A DNA stretch of 56,610 nucleotides from Planctomycetota bacterium. GTDB lineage: Bacteria; Planctomycetota; Phycisphaerae; UBA1845. Numbering within the stretch: position 1 is the first letter of the stretch; the number at the start of each line of letters is the position of its first letter. Where the stretch lies: positions 1-56,610 of the forward strand of contig JAUWWQ010000026.1 in the NCBI GenBank assembly GCA_030616775.1, given 5' to 3'. The notes under the pieces are model-generated. The model was given only the letters and a program-made list of their open reading frames with translations. It did not search any database and had not been told where the DNA came from. Of this stretch, positions 43,462 to 52,245 are shown piece after piece. The position numbers and the translations under genes are program-made.

Positions 43462-43977
43462 ATGGCTAAATGGCCTTGGATCGAGCGCAAGTTCAACTTT
43501 GAATACCCCCCGACGAAGTTCCCGGATATTCTGGAACGATTTCGCGGTACACCGGCCCGACTCGAAGAGCGGGTAGCAGGGCTTCCGATGGCCGTTCTGA
43601 CACGCCGGGATGACAAAGGTTGGTCGATTCAGGAGAACGTCGGACACCTGCTCGAGACCGAGCGTCTACCGCAGCAGCGCGTCGAGGAGGTGTTGGCAGG
43701 CGAGTCCGTGATGTGCGCAGCCGACATGACCAACCGCAAGACGAACGAAGCCGATCATAATGCCAAGCACATCGAAGTGTTACTCAACGCGTTTAGACGA
43801 GAGCGTGAGAAGTTGGTCGCACGCCTGGAGCAGTTGGACGAATCCGACTGGGGCAAGTCGGCTTTACATCCGCGCCTTGAGCAGCCCATGCGCATTGTGG
43901 ACATCGTGCTGTTCCACAGCGAGCATGACGACTATCACCTGGCCCGTATCGGGGAGCTGATTCGGGCGTTTGCGTAG
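43462..43977 (+). CDS. DinB-family protein
   Basis: 171 residues. AGGAGG (43451-43456) five bases before ATG 43462 decides the start over the GTG at 43441. The metal-ligand pattern of DinB/YfiT proteins is present: one histidine in ENVGHLLETE (near residue 62), and two more in FHSEHDDYHLARI near residues 152-160. Such proteins form helical bundles; some transfer thiols (bacillithiol or mycothiol transferases), the rest are uncharacterised. It is the last of the plus-strand group and convergent with the next gene. Confidence 0.9.
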   Translation: MAKWPWIERKFNFEYPPTKFPDILERFRGTPARLEERVAGLPMAVLTRRDDKGWSIQENVGHLLETERLPQQRVEEVLAGESVMCAADMTNRKTNEADHNAKHIEVLLNAFRREREKLVARLEQLDESDWGKSALHPRLEQPMRIVDIVLFHSEHDDYHLARIGELIRAFA

Positions 43978-44058
43978 CAAGGCAGTTGGGGTCATCTGCT
44001 TGCGTGATGAGTGTGGGATAACGTATATACCCCCATCCCGATAACGCTTTATTCAGGT

Positions 44059-44646
44059 TTATCGCTGAAGAGGTTTGTGTACGGTCCGTAGGACGTCTTC
44101 GGCCGGGCGGTCGTGGTAATCCAGGAGTGTGGGTAGTTGGCACGATGCGATGCGGACGCCGCCCGAGCCGGCCAACGTGGCGCAGACGTCGGTGCCACCG
44201 ACGACACGGTCACCCATATTACCAGTATATTGCGTAAGCCAACCGGCCATCGGCGTTGTCGCAGACGCCGCGTACGATAGGGCAGTGACGTACGGCGGCT
44301 CAAATGAATAGAGTTTCGCAAGTTGCAGATCGACCGCACAGGGTAGCGGGTTGCGCTTGGCCGCTGCGCGCGTGGCATCATAGTCCTGTTGGGCAGCCAC
44401 CCCGTCGGCGCGAAGGAAGCACATTGCCTCGCGACCGGTCAAGCGTTCGTCGGGTACACCTTGAAGCTCCAGGCCGCCACTGTCGGTCGCCCGATATATT
44501 TCGTACGCGGTGCCCCTGCGGTGGGCATCGGACTCCCGAAGAACGCGGATCTCCGCTGCAGTGTAGCCGACCGAGACGTGGGTCCCGAAGTCGTAGACGT
44601 ACAGTCCGGCATAACGCTCAGGGTGGGGAATCGGTGGGATCTTCAT
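44059..44646 (-). CDS. Hypothetical protein, 195 residues
   Basis: I do not recognise the family. It is codon-like throughout, soluble, and has no signal peptide. It begins MKIPPIPHPERYAGLYVYDFG and has a charged centre (GREAMCFLRADGVAAQQDYD) and a glycine-rich C-terminal part (GDRVVGGTDVCATLAGSGG). It lies only 20 bases downstream of tyrS on the same strand and is probably co-transcribed with the tyrS-ymdB-rny cluster. Function unknown. Confidence 0.75.
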   Translation of the reverse strand: MKIPPIPHPERYAGLYVYDFGTHVSVGYTAAEIRVLRESDAHRRGTAYEIYRATDSGGLELQGVPDERLTGREAMCFLRADGVAAQQDYDATRAAAKRNPLPCAVDLQLAKLYSFEPPYVTALSYAASATTPMAGWLTQYTGNMGDRVVGGTDVCATLAGSGGVRIASCQLPTLLDYHDRPAEDVLRTVHKPLQR

Positions 44647-44666
44647 GGCCGGGCATTCCGTCCAGG

Positions 44667-45887
44667 TTACGGTAACACCAAGCGAACAAACCGACGTTTG
44701 CCCCGCTGCAGGATGTCGCCGGTTTTGACTGCGACTGGTCTTACCGCGTCCTCGATGACTACGCCGTTCAAACGGACCCCGCGCTCGGCAACCAGCCGCC
44801 GGGCTTCGCCGCGGGACTTCTCGAACCCGCAGTGTGTAATCATGTCGATCGGAACGATCTTTCCATCAGCGATTTTGTCGGCAGGCAGTGTAACCTCGGG
44901 AATCTGATCGGGCAGACCGCCGCTGCCGGCGGTGTGCACGCGCCTAAATTCTTCAGCGGCTGCATCGGCGGCTTCGGCGGAGTGGTATTGAGTGATGATG
45001 ATCTTCCCGAGCGTCTCCTTGCTGTCGCGCGGGTTGCTCTGTGATGGATCGGTCAGTTTTGCGATCTGGTCAACCGGGACGTCGGTCAACAATTCAAGAT
45101 AGGCGCGCATCAGTTGGTCCGGGATGCGCATTACCTTGCCGAACATCTCGCCGGGCGGATCGGTTACGGCGATATAGTTGCCCAGCGACTTGCTCATCTT
45201 TTCCTTCCCGTCGGTCCCGATCAGAAGCGGCGTTACCATGACGATCTGCGGGAGCTGTCCGGCGTTTCGCTGGAGGTCCCGGCCGCAGAGGTTGTTGAAC
45301 GTCTGGTCGGTCCCACCGAGTTCGACATCCGCCTCGATTGCCACGCTGTCGCGAGCTTGCATCAATGGGTAGAGCAGCTCGTGCAGGTAGATTTCCTTGC
45401 CCTCGGCTTGGCGGTTTGCGAACGTGTCGCGCTCCAACATCCGTGCCACGGTCATCTGGCCCATCAGCTTGATAACGTCGGCGCAGGTCATCGGTGTGAG
45501 CCATTCGCTGTTGCGACGGACTTCCAGTTTATCGTCCGAAAGATCAAGCACCTTCCCCGCCTGCTCAAGGTAGGTTTGGGCGTTGGCCTCGATCTCATCC
45601 CTGGTGAGCATTGGGCGGGTTTTGGATCGGCCGCTCGGATCGCCGATCATGGCCGTGTAGTCCCCGATGATCAGGACCGCCTTGTGCCCGAGGTCTTGAA
45701 ACTGCCGCAGCTTTCGCAACACCACGGTATGGCCGAGGGTCAGATCCGGTGCCGTGGGGTCCATTCCGAGCTTGACGCGCAACCGCTTCCCTGCAGCCAA
45801 GCGCGCCGTAAGCTCCTCCACGGTGTACACGCGATCGCACCCCCGCAGGAGGAGGTCCAACTGTTGCGAATCAATCGTCCGGCTCAT
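44667..45887 (-). CDS. tyrS: Tyrosyl-tRNA synthetase
   Basis: 406 residues from ATG 45887; the longer frame upstream adds 47 residues that overlap ymdB deeply and are rejected. It is a class I synthetase attaching tyrosine to tRNA(Tyr). Seen: the HIGH-equivalent LGHTVVLRK near residue 53, ELGGTDQTFN, and KMSKS in EKMSKSLGN near 233, all intact. A C-terminal S4 RNA-binding domain (GEARRLVAERGVRLNG to end) follows a linker. The sequence is of the longer TyrS branch found in many non-Firmicutes bacteria. Its start lies inside the 3' end of ymdB (17-base overlap), implying translational coupling. No T-box leader is possible at such a position. Confidence 0.96.
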   Translation of the reverse strand: MSRTIDSQQLDLLLRGCDRVYTVEELTARLAAGKRLRVKLGMDPTAPDLTLGHTVVLRKLRQFQDLGHKAVLIIGDYTAMIGDPSGRSKTRPMLTRDEIEANAQTYLEQAGKVLDLSDDKLEVRRNSEWLTPMTCADVIKLMGQMTVARMLERDTFANRQAEGKEIYLHELLYPLMQARDSVAIEADVELGGTDQTFNNLCGRDLQRNAGQLPQIVMVTPLLIGTDGKEKMSKSLGNYIAVTDPPGEMFGKVMRIPDQLMRAYLELLTDVPVDQIAKLTDPSQSNPRDSKETLGKIIITQYHSAEAADAAAEEFRRVHTAGSGGLPDQIPEVTLPADKIADGKIVPIDMITHCGFEKSRGEARRLVAERGVRLNGVVIEDAVRPVAVKTGDILQRGKRRFVRLVLP

Positions 45888-46695
45888 ATCCTTGCTGCAC
45901 CTCGGGGGCACCATTGTAGGTAATCCGCTCAATGTTCGTTGCCAGCCCGGTCGTGCAATCGACGGAAACGATGACGCCGCACAGGCGTACGTCATCGGTC
46001 GCAACATCAAAGGGACTCGGCACGGCACTTCTCATCATGCAAAGCACACGCTCCTTCGCTCTGCCGAGCACGGAATCGTAGGGCCCGGTCATGCCCAGGT
46101 CCGTCACATAGGCGGTTCCTTGGGGGAGGACACACTCGTCCGCAGTGGGCACGTGGGTATGCGTTCCGAAAAGCACACTCACACGACCGTTCAGATGCCA
46201 CCCCATGGCCACCTTTTCACTAGTAGCCTCCGCGTGCATATCGACAACGATGATCTTGACATCCCTGGGCACCGTCGCCAGCACCTGATCCGCCGCCGCG
46301 AACGGACAGTTGGCCGGCATCTTCATGAACATCCGCCCGAGCAGCGAGATCACCGCCACGCGGTGGCTTGAAGCTGTTTCACAAATTGCGAACTCTTTCC
46401 CCGGCGCCGTAGCCGGCAGATTGGCCGGACGCACGATGTTGTCCGCCGTCTCCAAAACCGGGATGATCTCCCGACGGCGATATATATGGTCGCCGAGGGT
46501 CACCAGATTGGCACCGTATGCGATTATCTTCTTGTGAATCGCGGGAGTGATTCCCGAGCCGGCGGCGGCGTTTTCCGCATTGACGATGACGCAATCGATG
46601 CTGCGCTCCGGTACGATCACCTGGAGCGCTTCGCGGAGGACGCGTCGGCCAGGGGCACCCACCACGTCCCCAACGCAAAGTATTCTAAGCTCCAT
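45871..46695 (-). CDS. ymdB: TIGR00282/YmdB-family metallophosphoesterase
   Basis: 274 residues from ATG 46695, with AGGA five bases upstream; the longer frame adds eight unlikely residues. Metal-site motifs are complete: GDVVG (residue ~9), NAENAA (~43), GDHIY (~72), DMHAEATSEK (~150) and GTHTHVPTAD (~175), then TDLGMTGP. In Bacillus the homolog is a 2',3'-cyclic-nucleotide phosphodiesterase acting together with RNase Y, so this supports the neighbouring rny assignment. It overlaps tyrS by 17 bases and lies 126 bases after rny on the same strand. Confidence 0.95.
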   Translation of the reverse strand: MELRILCVGDVVGAPGRRVLREALQVIVPERSIDCVIVNAENAAAGSGITPAIHKKIIAYGANLVTLGDHIYRRREIIPVLETADNIVRPANLPATAPGKEFAICETASSHRVAVISLLGRMFMKMPANCPFAAADQVLATVPRDVKIIVVDMHAEATSEKVAMGWHLNGRVSVLFGTHTHVPTADECVLPQGTAYVTDLGMTGPYDSVLGRAKERVLCMMRSAVPSPFDVATDDVRLCGVIVSVDCTTGLATNIERITYNGAPEVQQGYEPDD

Positions 46696-46821
46696 AGCGA
46701 TCCTGCCGAGTACGCACAACTAACCGGACGGGAACCATCCGGCCCGAGAGGTCTTCGCCCGACGGGCAACGGCACGACAGCCACAAGACCGCCCCGGGGA
46801 GGCTCCAGCCACCGCGGCCCC

Positions 46822-48426
46822 CTAGCGAGCACGGGCTACGGCCCGAACCTCGCGGAGGACCGTCACGCGAATCTCGCCGGGATAGGTCATCTGCTCCTCG
46901 ATCTCCTTGGCGATATCACGGGCGATCTTCGCGGCAATAGCGTCGTCTACACGCTTGGCGTCAACAATGACCCGGATTTCACGACCGGCCTGAATGGCAA
47001 ACGCCTCCTTGACGCCCTGAGGCTCTTTGGCGATCTCCTCCAACTGCTGGAGACGCTGGATGTAGCGCTCCAACGATTCCCGCCTTCCCCCGGGCCGGGA
47101 AGCGCTGATCGCGTCGGCGGCCATGACAATCGGCGTATACGGGCTGGTCGATGGAATGTCACCGTGGTGACCCTCGAGCGCATTGAGAACTTCCGCCCGT
47201 TCATTGAAGCGCTTGCAGAAGTCGGCTCCAATCTTCTGATGGCTGCCTTCAACCTCGTGATCGATGGCCTTGCCGATATCGTGCAGCAACCCGCAACGCC
47301 GGGCAAGCCGGCCATCGAGATTCAATTCGTCCGCAATGGCCTGACACAAAAAGGCTACTTCTATACTGTGCTTGAGAACATTCTGCCCGTAACTCGTCCG
47401 GTACTTGAGGCGTCCGAGCAAATCGAGTTGTTTACGGTGCAGCCCGCCGACATTGGCCTCTAAGCTGGCCTTCTTCCCCGCCTCGATGACTTCGGAGTCC
47501 ACCTCCTTGCGCACCTGATCGACCAGCTCCTCAATCCGGCCGGGATGGATGCGCCCGTCCTGAATCAGCCGCTCGAGCGACCGACGGGCAATCTCCCGCC
47601 GCACGGGGTCGAATGCGCTTACCAGGACCACCCCGGGGGTGTCGTCCACGATGACATCAACCCCGGTGACCTTCTCGAAGGTGCGAATATTCCGTCCTTC
47701 CCGGCCGATAACCCGCCCCTTCATCTCGTCGGAGGGGATGTCTACCGTGGACACGGCGCTCTCACAGGTGTGCTCGCCGGCATACCGCTGGATCGCCGTC
47801 AGTGTGATCTCCCGTGAACGGCTGAAGGCCTCGTCCTTGGCGGTGGCCACGGATTTGGCGACCATTTCTGCGGCCTCATGCTCGAGTTCCACCTTAACAT
47901 CGTCGAGCACCGTTCGCCTGGCTTCCTGGATCGACATTCCGCTGATCCTCAGGAGCTGTTCCTGCCGTTGGCCCAGAAGTTTCTCCGTCTCCTGCTCCCG
48001 TTTGCCGAGCTCCTCGCTGCGAGCAACCATCTTTTTCTGAGCTTGATCTAGGTTTCGCTCCTTGGTGACCAGCGTGTCCAGTTTGGCCTCCAGGTTGTCT
48101 TCGCGCTTGGTAAGACGTTTTTCCACCTCCTTCAACTCTGCCCGCAGCTCGTTGGATTCTGCGCGGAGCTTCTCCTGGCTCTTGAGAAACTCTGCCCTCG
48201 CGTCGACCGCGGCGGCCTTGCGAGTGACATCCGCCTCAGAGCGGGCTTCGTTGAGGACACGTTTGGCCTCGTTGCGCGCCTCATCAAGTCTCGCACGGCC
48301 CAACCACCGCATCAGGAGGTAGCCACCCATCAAGCCCACGATCGCGCCGATGGCACCCGTTAAGGCGCCGGGTAACAGGCCGCGCGGCACCTGCGCTATG
48401 ATGCATCCCAACAAAAACGTATTCAT
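46822..48426 (-). CDS. rny: Ribonuclease Y
   Basis: 534 residues from ATG 48426 (MNTFLLGC); the longer frame is rejected because the N-terminal helix begins there. It has an N-terminal membrane anchor (about residues 15-42), then a long coiled coil (~45-190). A KH domain carries DEMKGRVIGREGRNIRTFE near 225. The HD phosphohydrolase domain has HSIEVAFL and the key LLHDIGKAIDHE. This endoribonuclease starts mRNA decay at the membrane (established). Length and order match the family. A 240-base gap separates it from the upstream 48-codon ORF, and a promoter for the whole unit lies at 49099-49126. Confidence 0.97.
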   Translation of the reverse strand: MNTFLLGCIIAQVPRGLLPGALTGAIGAIVGLMGGYLLMRWLGRARLDEARNEAKRVLNEARSEADVTRKAAAVDARAEFLKSQEKLRAESNELRAELKEVEKRLTKREDNLEAKLDTLVTKERNLDQAQKKMVARSEELGKREQETEKLLGQRQEQLLRISGMSIQEARRTVLDDVKVELEHEAAEMVAKSVATAKDEAFSRSREITLTAIQRYAGEHTCESAVSTVDIPSDEMKGRVIGREGRNIRTFEKVTGVDVIVDDTPGVVLVSAFDPVRREIARRSLERLIQDGRIHPGRIEELVDQVRKEVDSEVIEAGKKASLEANVGGLHRKQLDLLGRLKYRTSYGQNVLKHSIEVAFLCQAIADELNLDGRLARRCGLLHDIGKAIDHEVEGSHQKIGADFCKRFNERAEVLNALEGHHGDIPSTSPYTPIVMAADAISASRPGGRRESLERYIQRLQQLEEIAKEPQGVKEAFAIQAGREIRVIVDAKRVDDAIAAKIARDIAKEIEEQMTYPGEIRVTVLREVRAVARAR

Positions 48427-48666
48427 TTCAGTTTGACCTGCCCTAATTTGAACGCCGAAGCGTAGGGTCTTACGATGCTCGCGCACCGCTGCACACCCTA
48501 CCGATCACGCCCTTGCGCGATCGCGGCGGTTCCTATGGGATTGCCCGAAATACCTGATGAACGGCGCCCGTTGGAAGGGGGTGAACGGCCTGCCTGATGC
48601 CCTCCTCGACGTAGGGCCAAGGCCGCGCCGAAACGCGGAGTGAAACGTGGGTGACAGTCTGTCAGT
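48427..48666 (-). other. Non-coding 240-bp gap upstream of rny, possible small RNA
   Basis: No ORF fits. On the minus strand a strong hairpin (CGATCGCGC-AAGG-GCGTGATCG, 48523-48502, one G-U pair) and a second potential stem GTAGGGT/ACCCTAC (48501-48495 with 48468-48462) are present. In several other phyla 6S RNA sits directly before rny, so this is a position to test, but I could not fold a convincing 6S structure here. Confidence 0.25.
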
Positions 48667-48813
48667 CTACGGCTGCTGCACTCTCAGGCTCGATTGGATA
48701 ATTCGACTGCCCGTTTCGCCTCGACCCAAACGCGTTGCCAGCCGGAACGCTGCATAGGCAACCACCACAAATGCGGTAATCGGTTCGCCAGGAAGAATCG
48801 CAGCTAAAACCAT
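48667..48813 (-). CDS. 48-residue putative membrane micro-protein
   Basis: A short ORF on the minus strand starts ATG 48813 with AAGGAG at a spacing of four bases, an excellent ribosome site, and stops with TAG at 48667. The peptide begins MVLAAILPGEPITAF, has one hydrophobic helix (about residues 12-27), then a basic stretch RLATRLGRGE and a polar tail. Membrane location is inferred. It lies between the promoter at 49126 and rny, so it would be the first gene of that transcript. No homolog is known to me; it could be a leader peptide, a small regulator of the membrane-bound RNase Y, or a chance ORF. Confidence 0.5.
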   Translation of the reverse strand: MVLAAILPGEPITAFVVVAYAAFRLATRLGRGETGSRIIQSSLRVQQP

Positions 48814-49400
48814 CCGGCTCCTTGGACCACGCGATCGATACGCCAGTGATGAGGAACTACATCATCGGGGCCGGCCAACGCCGGCCGATCAGCCCTACCC
48901 CCGAACTCCGGGCTCCTGTTCACAGGAAGGACGCAACAACGGCAAATCTTGCTGCTAGTCCCGGAGCAATCCCGGAAGATGGACGACGACAGTTCTCCTC
49001 AATCTTGAACTACTGGCCAATAAAATCTGGCCATACTGTACTAACTAGATGTAAAGCGGCAATTCATATGCCGCGACAAAACACTTCGTCACGAGATAAG
49101 TATAGTTAGCCATACCACGCTGTCAAGAACTATCGGCTCCTATGTAGGTCGGGCCTTTACTCTCGCCCGGACTTTCGTCGATAGGCCCGTTTACACGGCT
49201 GTGGGTGGCTTTGCGGGCAGCCGAATCGGCCTCCTGTCGATAGCTCGCACCAGGGGCGGGCAGGGCCGTCATTTCCTGTCGCGAAACTGATCCTTGGCCT
49301 GGACCTCGCCGTATAATGGTCAACTTGCGCGGCCTGAAAGAGCATGCAATGCTGGGCCTCTCGGTGGAAGGACATACAACCGACCCGGTGAGACTTCTTG
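48814..49400. other. Divergent intergenic region with structured leader
   Basis: The minus-strand transcript expected from the 49099-49126 promoter has a ~280-base leader before the micro-ORF. It holds GCGGCA-TATGAAT-TGCCGC, TGGCCA-x8-TGGCCA (self-complementary arms) and a 7-bp GC-only hairpin at 48869-48886 (GGCCGGC-x4-GCCGGCC). On the plus strand a perfect TATAAT (49312-49317) precedes dsbD, but its -35 is poor. Confidence 0.4.
49099..49126 (-). promoter_or_regulatory. Near-consensus sigma70 promoter for the rny unit
   Basis: On the minus strand TTGACA (49126-49121, 6/6) and TATACT (49104-49099, 5/6) are 16 bases apart. Transcription should begin near 49092 and run toward the micro-ORF, rny, ymdB and tyrS. 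It is the best housekeeping promoter I found in the window. Confidence 0.65.
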
Positions 49401-51716
49401 ATGATGAGCACGCATATGAGGATATGTGCAGTCGCAGCGGCAGGAACTCTGCTCGCGACGGGTCCGGTCCTCGCACAGCTGGGTCCCGGCAAGCCCCAGC
49501 CCAAGGGCAAGATCAACCTGGTGGCCTCCGTCGAGGCGGTGGCCCCAGGGCAACCCTTTGACGCGGCCCTTCGCTTTCAGCTTACGCCCGGTTGGCACAT
49601 TTACTGGAAGAACAGCGGCGATAGCGGTCTTCCTCCCTCTGTACAGTGGTCGCTGCCGGAAGGATTTACGGCCGGCGACCTACAGTACCCCGTGCCAAAG
49701 CGACATCACGATGCCGGGGGGATCACGACCAACATTCTCGATGGGGAACCGCTGCTGTTGGTCCGGATCACGCCCCCGAAGACCATCAGCCAACAAAACG
49801 TCACGCTGGACGCAAAGGTCCAGTATCTGATCTGTGCCACGAAGTGTCTTCGCGAAGAGGCGGAGGTGCGTTTGGAACTCCCCATCCGACCACCGGGTGG
49901 GGAGGTGAGCTTTGTGAATAGCGAACTGTTCCGCCGTGCGCAAGCGGCGTTGCCGAAAGAAAAGAGCAAGTACTTGTCAGTCGCGGTGGTTACGGAGCCG
50001 AAAGAGCTGTCGGCCGCGCTGACGTTCGACCTCCTCGTGAACATCGACATCAAGCGGGGCTTCCACATCCAATCGCACGAGCCGTTGCATCCTAGTTTCA
50101 TCAAGTGCGATGTTTTTCTCGAGCGGACCGAGGGGATTCTGTTTAAGAAACCGGTCTATCCGCCGGCGAGATTCCGCACGCTCAAATACCTGGGCAAAGT
50201 GAGCGAGTATGCCGACAGAATCACCGTACGCATTCCCGGCGAGATCGACACGGCAGGCGTACCCGGACCGGTGCGGCTTGGCGGCATCGTCAAGTATCAG
50301 GCCTGCAACGAGAAGGGACACTGCTTCCCGCCGGAAGCACTGGTTTTCTCCTCGGTGACCGCGAGTATTGGCGAGGCGCTTGCCACCGCGTTGACCTCAT
50401 CCGACGGCAGTCAAGAGGCAGGATTCCTCGGCCGGTTTGGAATCGTAGGACTGCTGATTGGATGCTTTGTCTATGGTTTGGCCCTGAACGCTACACCCTG
50501 CGTCTTGCCCTTGCTGTCGATCAAGGTCATGGGATTCGTTCAGCATGCCCACGAGTCGCGCCGCCGGACCCTGGTTCTAGGCCTGGCATTTGGCGTCGGG
50601 GTGATGTTGTTCTTCGTTGTCCTCGGTTTCCTGGCAGCCGCAGGAAGGAATGTGCTGCAATATCCAGCCGCGGTCATCGGCCTGGGAGCAGTGGTCATGG
50701 CCCTGGCACTGAGCATGCTCGGCGTGTACACCCTGCAAGTCCCTACTACAGCAACGAAGCTCGAAGCCAGCATCCAGAAGGAAGGCCCGCTGTCTTCGTT
50801 CGGCAAGGGGGCACTGGCGCCGGTACTTGGGTTTGCGTGCACCGGGCCGCTGCTTGCCGGGGCGTTCGGCTGGGCAACACAACAGCCGCCTCTTATCGCG
50901 GTTATCGCTTTTCTGTTTGCCGGTCTAGGCATGGCCAGCCCCTACGTGCTGCTCGGCGCCAATCCCAACTGGCTGGGATTCCTTCCCAAGCCCGGCCCGT
51001 GGATGATCACCTTCGAGCGGATCATGGGATTTCTTCTGCTGGTGATGGTGATCTGGCTGCTCAGCCCATTGATTGCCCAGATCGGCCCCGAGGGACTGGA
51101 GTGGACGCTGGTGTTCCTGGTGGCAATCGGGATGGGGTGCTGGTTGGTAGGCAGGGTTGAAATAACCATGCCAACGTCGCAGCGCTGGCGCTATCGCGGT
51201 GGTGCAATAGCGCTGGTGTTGGGTGTGGGCGTGCTCATTTATGGATGGATATATCCGCTTGATAAGGCCAGTGCGAGGGAGCGATCTGCACGAATGGTGT
51301 CGCATTCAACCGACGCTGGTTGGCCCTCGGAGATTCCCTGGCAGCTCTGGTCGCCGCAGGCGGTCGAGAGGACAGTCCGCTCGGGAAAGATGGCCTTTGT
51401 TGATTTCACGGCCGCGTGGTGCGCGGTTTGCAAAGTCAACAAATTCGTGGCCATCAATACGCCAGAGTTTCAGGACAAGATCAAGGCGCTGGAAGTAGTG
51501 CTGTTTCGAGGGGACTTCACGACTGACGATCCTCAGATTGCCGCCGCGTTGAAGAGCCACCGCCGGCCGGCCCTGCCACTAAACCTGATCTACCCCGCAG
51601 GGCAACCGGACAATCCCATCGTCTTACGCCCCAACCTGACCAAGACGTATCTGCTTCAGAAGCTCGACGAAGCCGCCCGCCCCCGCACCGCCTCCGCCTC
51701 CGGCCGAGGGGAATGA
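49401..51716 (+). CDS. dsbD: DsbD-family thiol:disulfide interchange protein
   Basis: 771 residues from ATG 49401, with GGTGAG eight bases upstream; a TTG lies three bases earlier. A signal peptide ends near VLAQ. The periplasmic N-terminal domain (about 30-320) resembles DsbD/ScsB alpha domains and has the cysteine pair CATKC in VQYLICATKC. The membrane domain (about 345-630) has NATPCVLPLLSIKVMGF and GFACTGPLLAGAFG, the two buried cysteines that relay electrons. A C-terminal thioredoxin-like domain carries WCAVC (near residue 675). The complete electron path is present, so it should carry cytoplasmic reducing power outward to reduce or isomerise disulfides or mature cytochromes. No ccm or dsb partners are nearby. 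Confidence 0.92.
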   Translation: MMSTHMRICAVAAAGTLLATGPVLAQLGPGKPQPKGKINLVASVEAVAPGQPFDAALRFQLTPGWHIYWKNSGDSGLPPSVQWSLPEGFTAGDLQYPVPKRHHDAGGITTNILDGEPLLLVRITPPKTISQQNVTLDAKVQYLICATKCLREEAEVRLELPIRPPGGEVSFVNSELFRRAQAALPKEKSKYLSVAVVTEPKELSAALTFDLLVNIDIKRGFHIQSHEPLHPSFIKCDVFLERTEGILFKKPVYPPARFRTLKYLGKVSEYADRITVRIPGEIDTAGVPGPVRLGGIVKYQACNEKGHCFPPEALVFSSVTASIGEALATALTSSDGSQEAGFLGRFGIVGLLIGCFVYGLALNATPCVLPLLSIKVMGFVQHAHESRRRTLVLGLAFGVGVMLFFVVLGFLAAAGRNVLQYPAAVIGLGAVVMALALSMLGVYTLQVPTTATKLEASIQKEGPLSSFGKGALAPVLGFACTGPLLAGAFGWATQQPPLIAVIAFLFAGLGMASPYVLLGANPNWLGFLPKPGPWMITFERIMGFLLLVMVIWLLSPLIAQIGPEGLEWTLVFLVAIGMGCWLVGRVEITMPTSQRWRYRGGAIALVLGVGVLIYGWIYPLDKASARERSARMVSHSTDAGWPSEIPWQLWSPQAVERTVRSGKMAFVDFTAAWCAVCKVNKFVAINTPEFQDKIKALEVVLFRGDFTTDDPQIAAALKSHRRPALPLNLIYPAGQPDNPIVLRPNLTKTYLLQKLDEAARPRTASASGRGE

Positions 51717-52245
51717 ACACGCGGTATCGCCGACAGATGAAACGGCAGTTTCACACGCGGGTTTATGGACATTGCTGCCACGTGGAAGCCGCAATCTCGC
51801 AAACCAAACATCGTCTGGGATCGTCGCTGCGATCGATCAGCGATCGAGCCTGCGATGCGGGATGCCCTGCCTAAATCCCACACCTGGTCGGCAGGGGGCG
51901 GGTGGCATGCTCCATGCTTGCGTGGGCATGTTTCACGCACCGCAGCATATCATGGCCACGAAGATGTGGCCATGCCACACAGCCGGGCGCGGTGGCCATG
52001 GCCGCCCTGATCACCCACCCGACCAACCGGACGCGGGACGCCTTCCGGGCCACCCAACCGCTCCGCCGGGCCGCATAATTGGCGTCTTTTTCAGGATGCA
52101 CCCCGAAGGGCGTCGCAACACATACTGGATTGTTTGGCCTGTCGACGTATTATGGCATACTGTGGTCGCGGTGCGGGTCGGGAAACTCCCCGATCGTCGC
52201 GGTGGGCCGGACGACTTTGCGCCGTAGCCTCCGAGGATACTCGAT
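51717..52245. other. 529-bp intergenic stretch rich in inverted repeats
   Basis: No gene is evident. It contains the hairpin CATGGCCAC-GAAGAT-GTGGCCATG (51951-51974, 9-bp perfect stem) and nearby half-palindromes built on the same GTGGCCATG/GTGGCATG word (about 51900-51930 and 51989-52005), resembling decayed REP elements. The promoter of the next gene must be near its right end. Confidence 0.5.
51951..51974. repeat. 9-bp perfect stem hairpin
   Basis: CATGGCCAC pairs exactly with GTGGCCATG across the loop GAAGAT. Related words recur within 60 bases on both sides. Confidence 0.65.
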
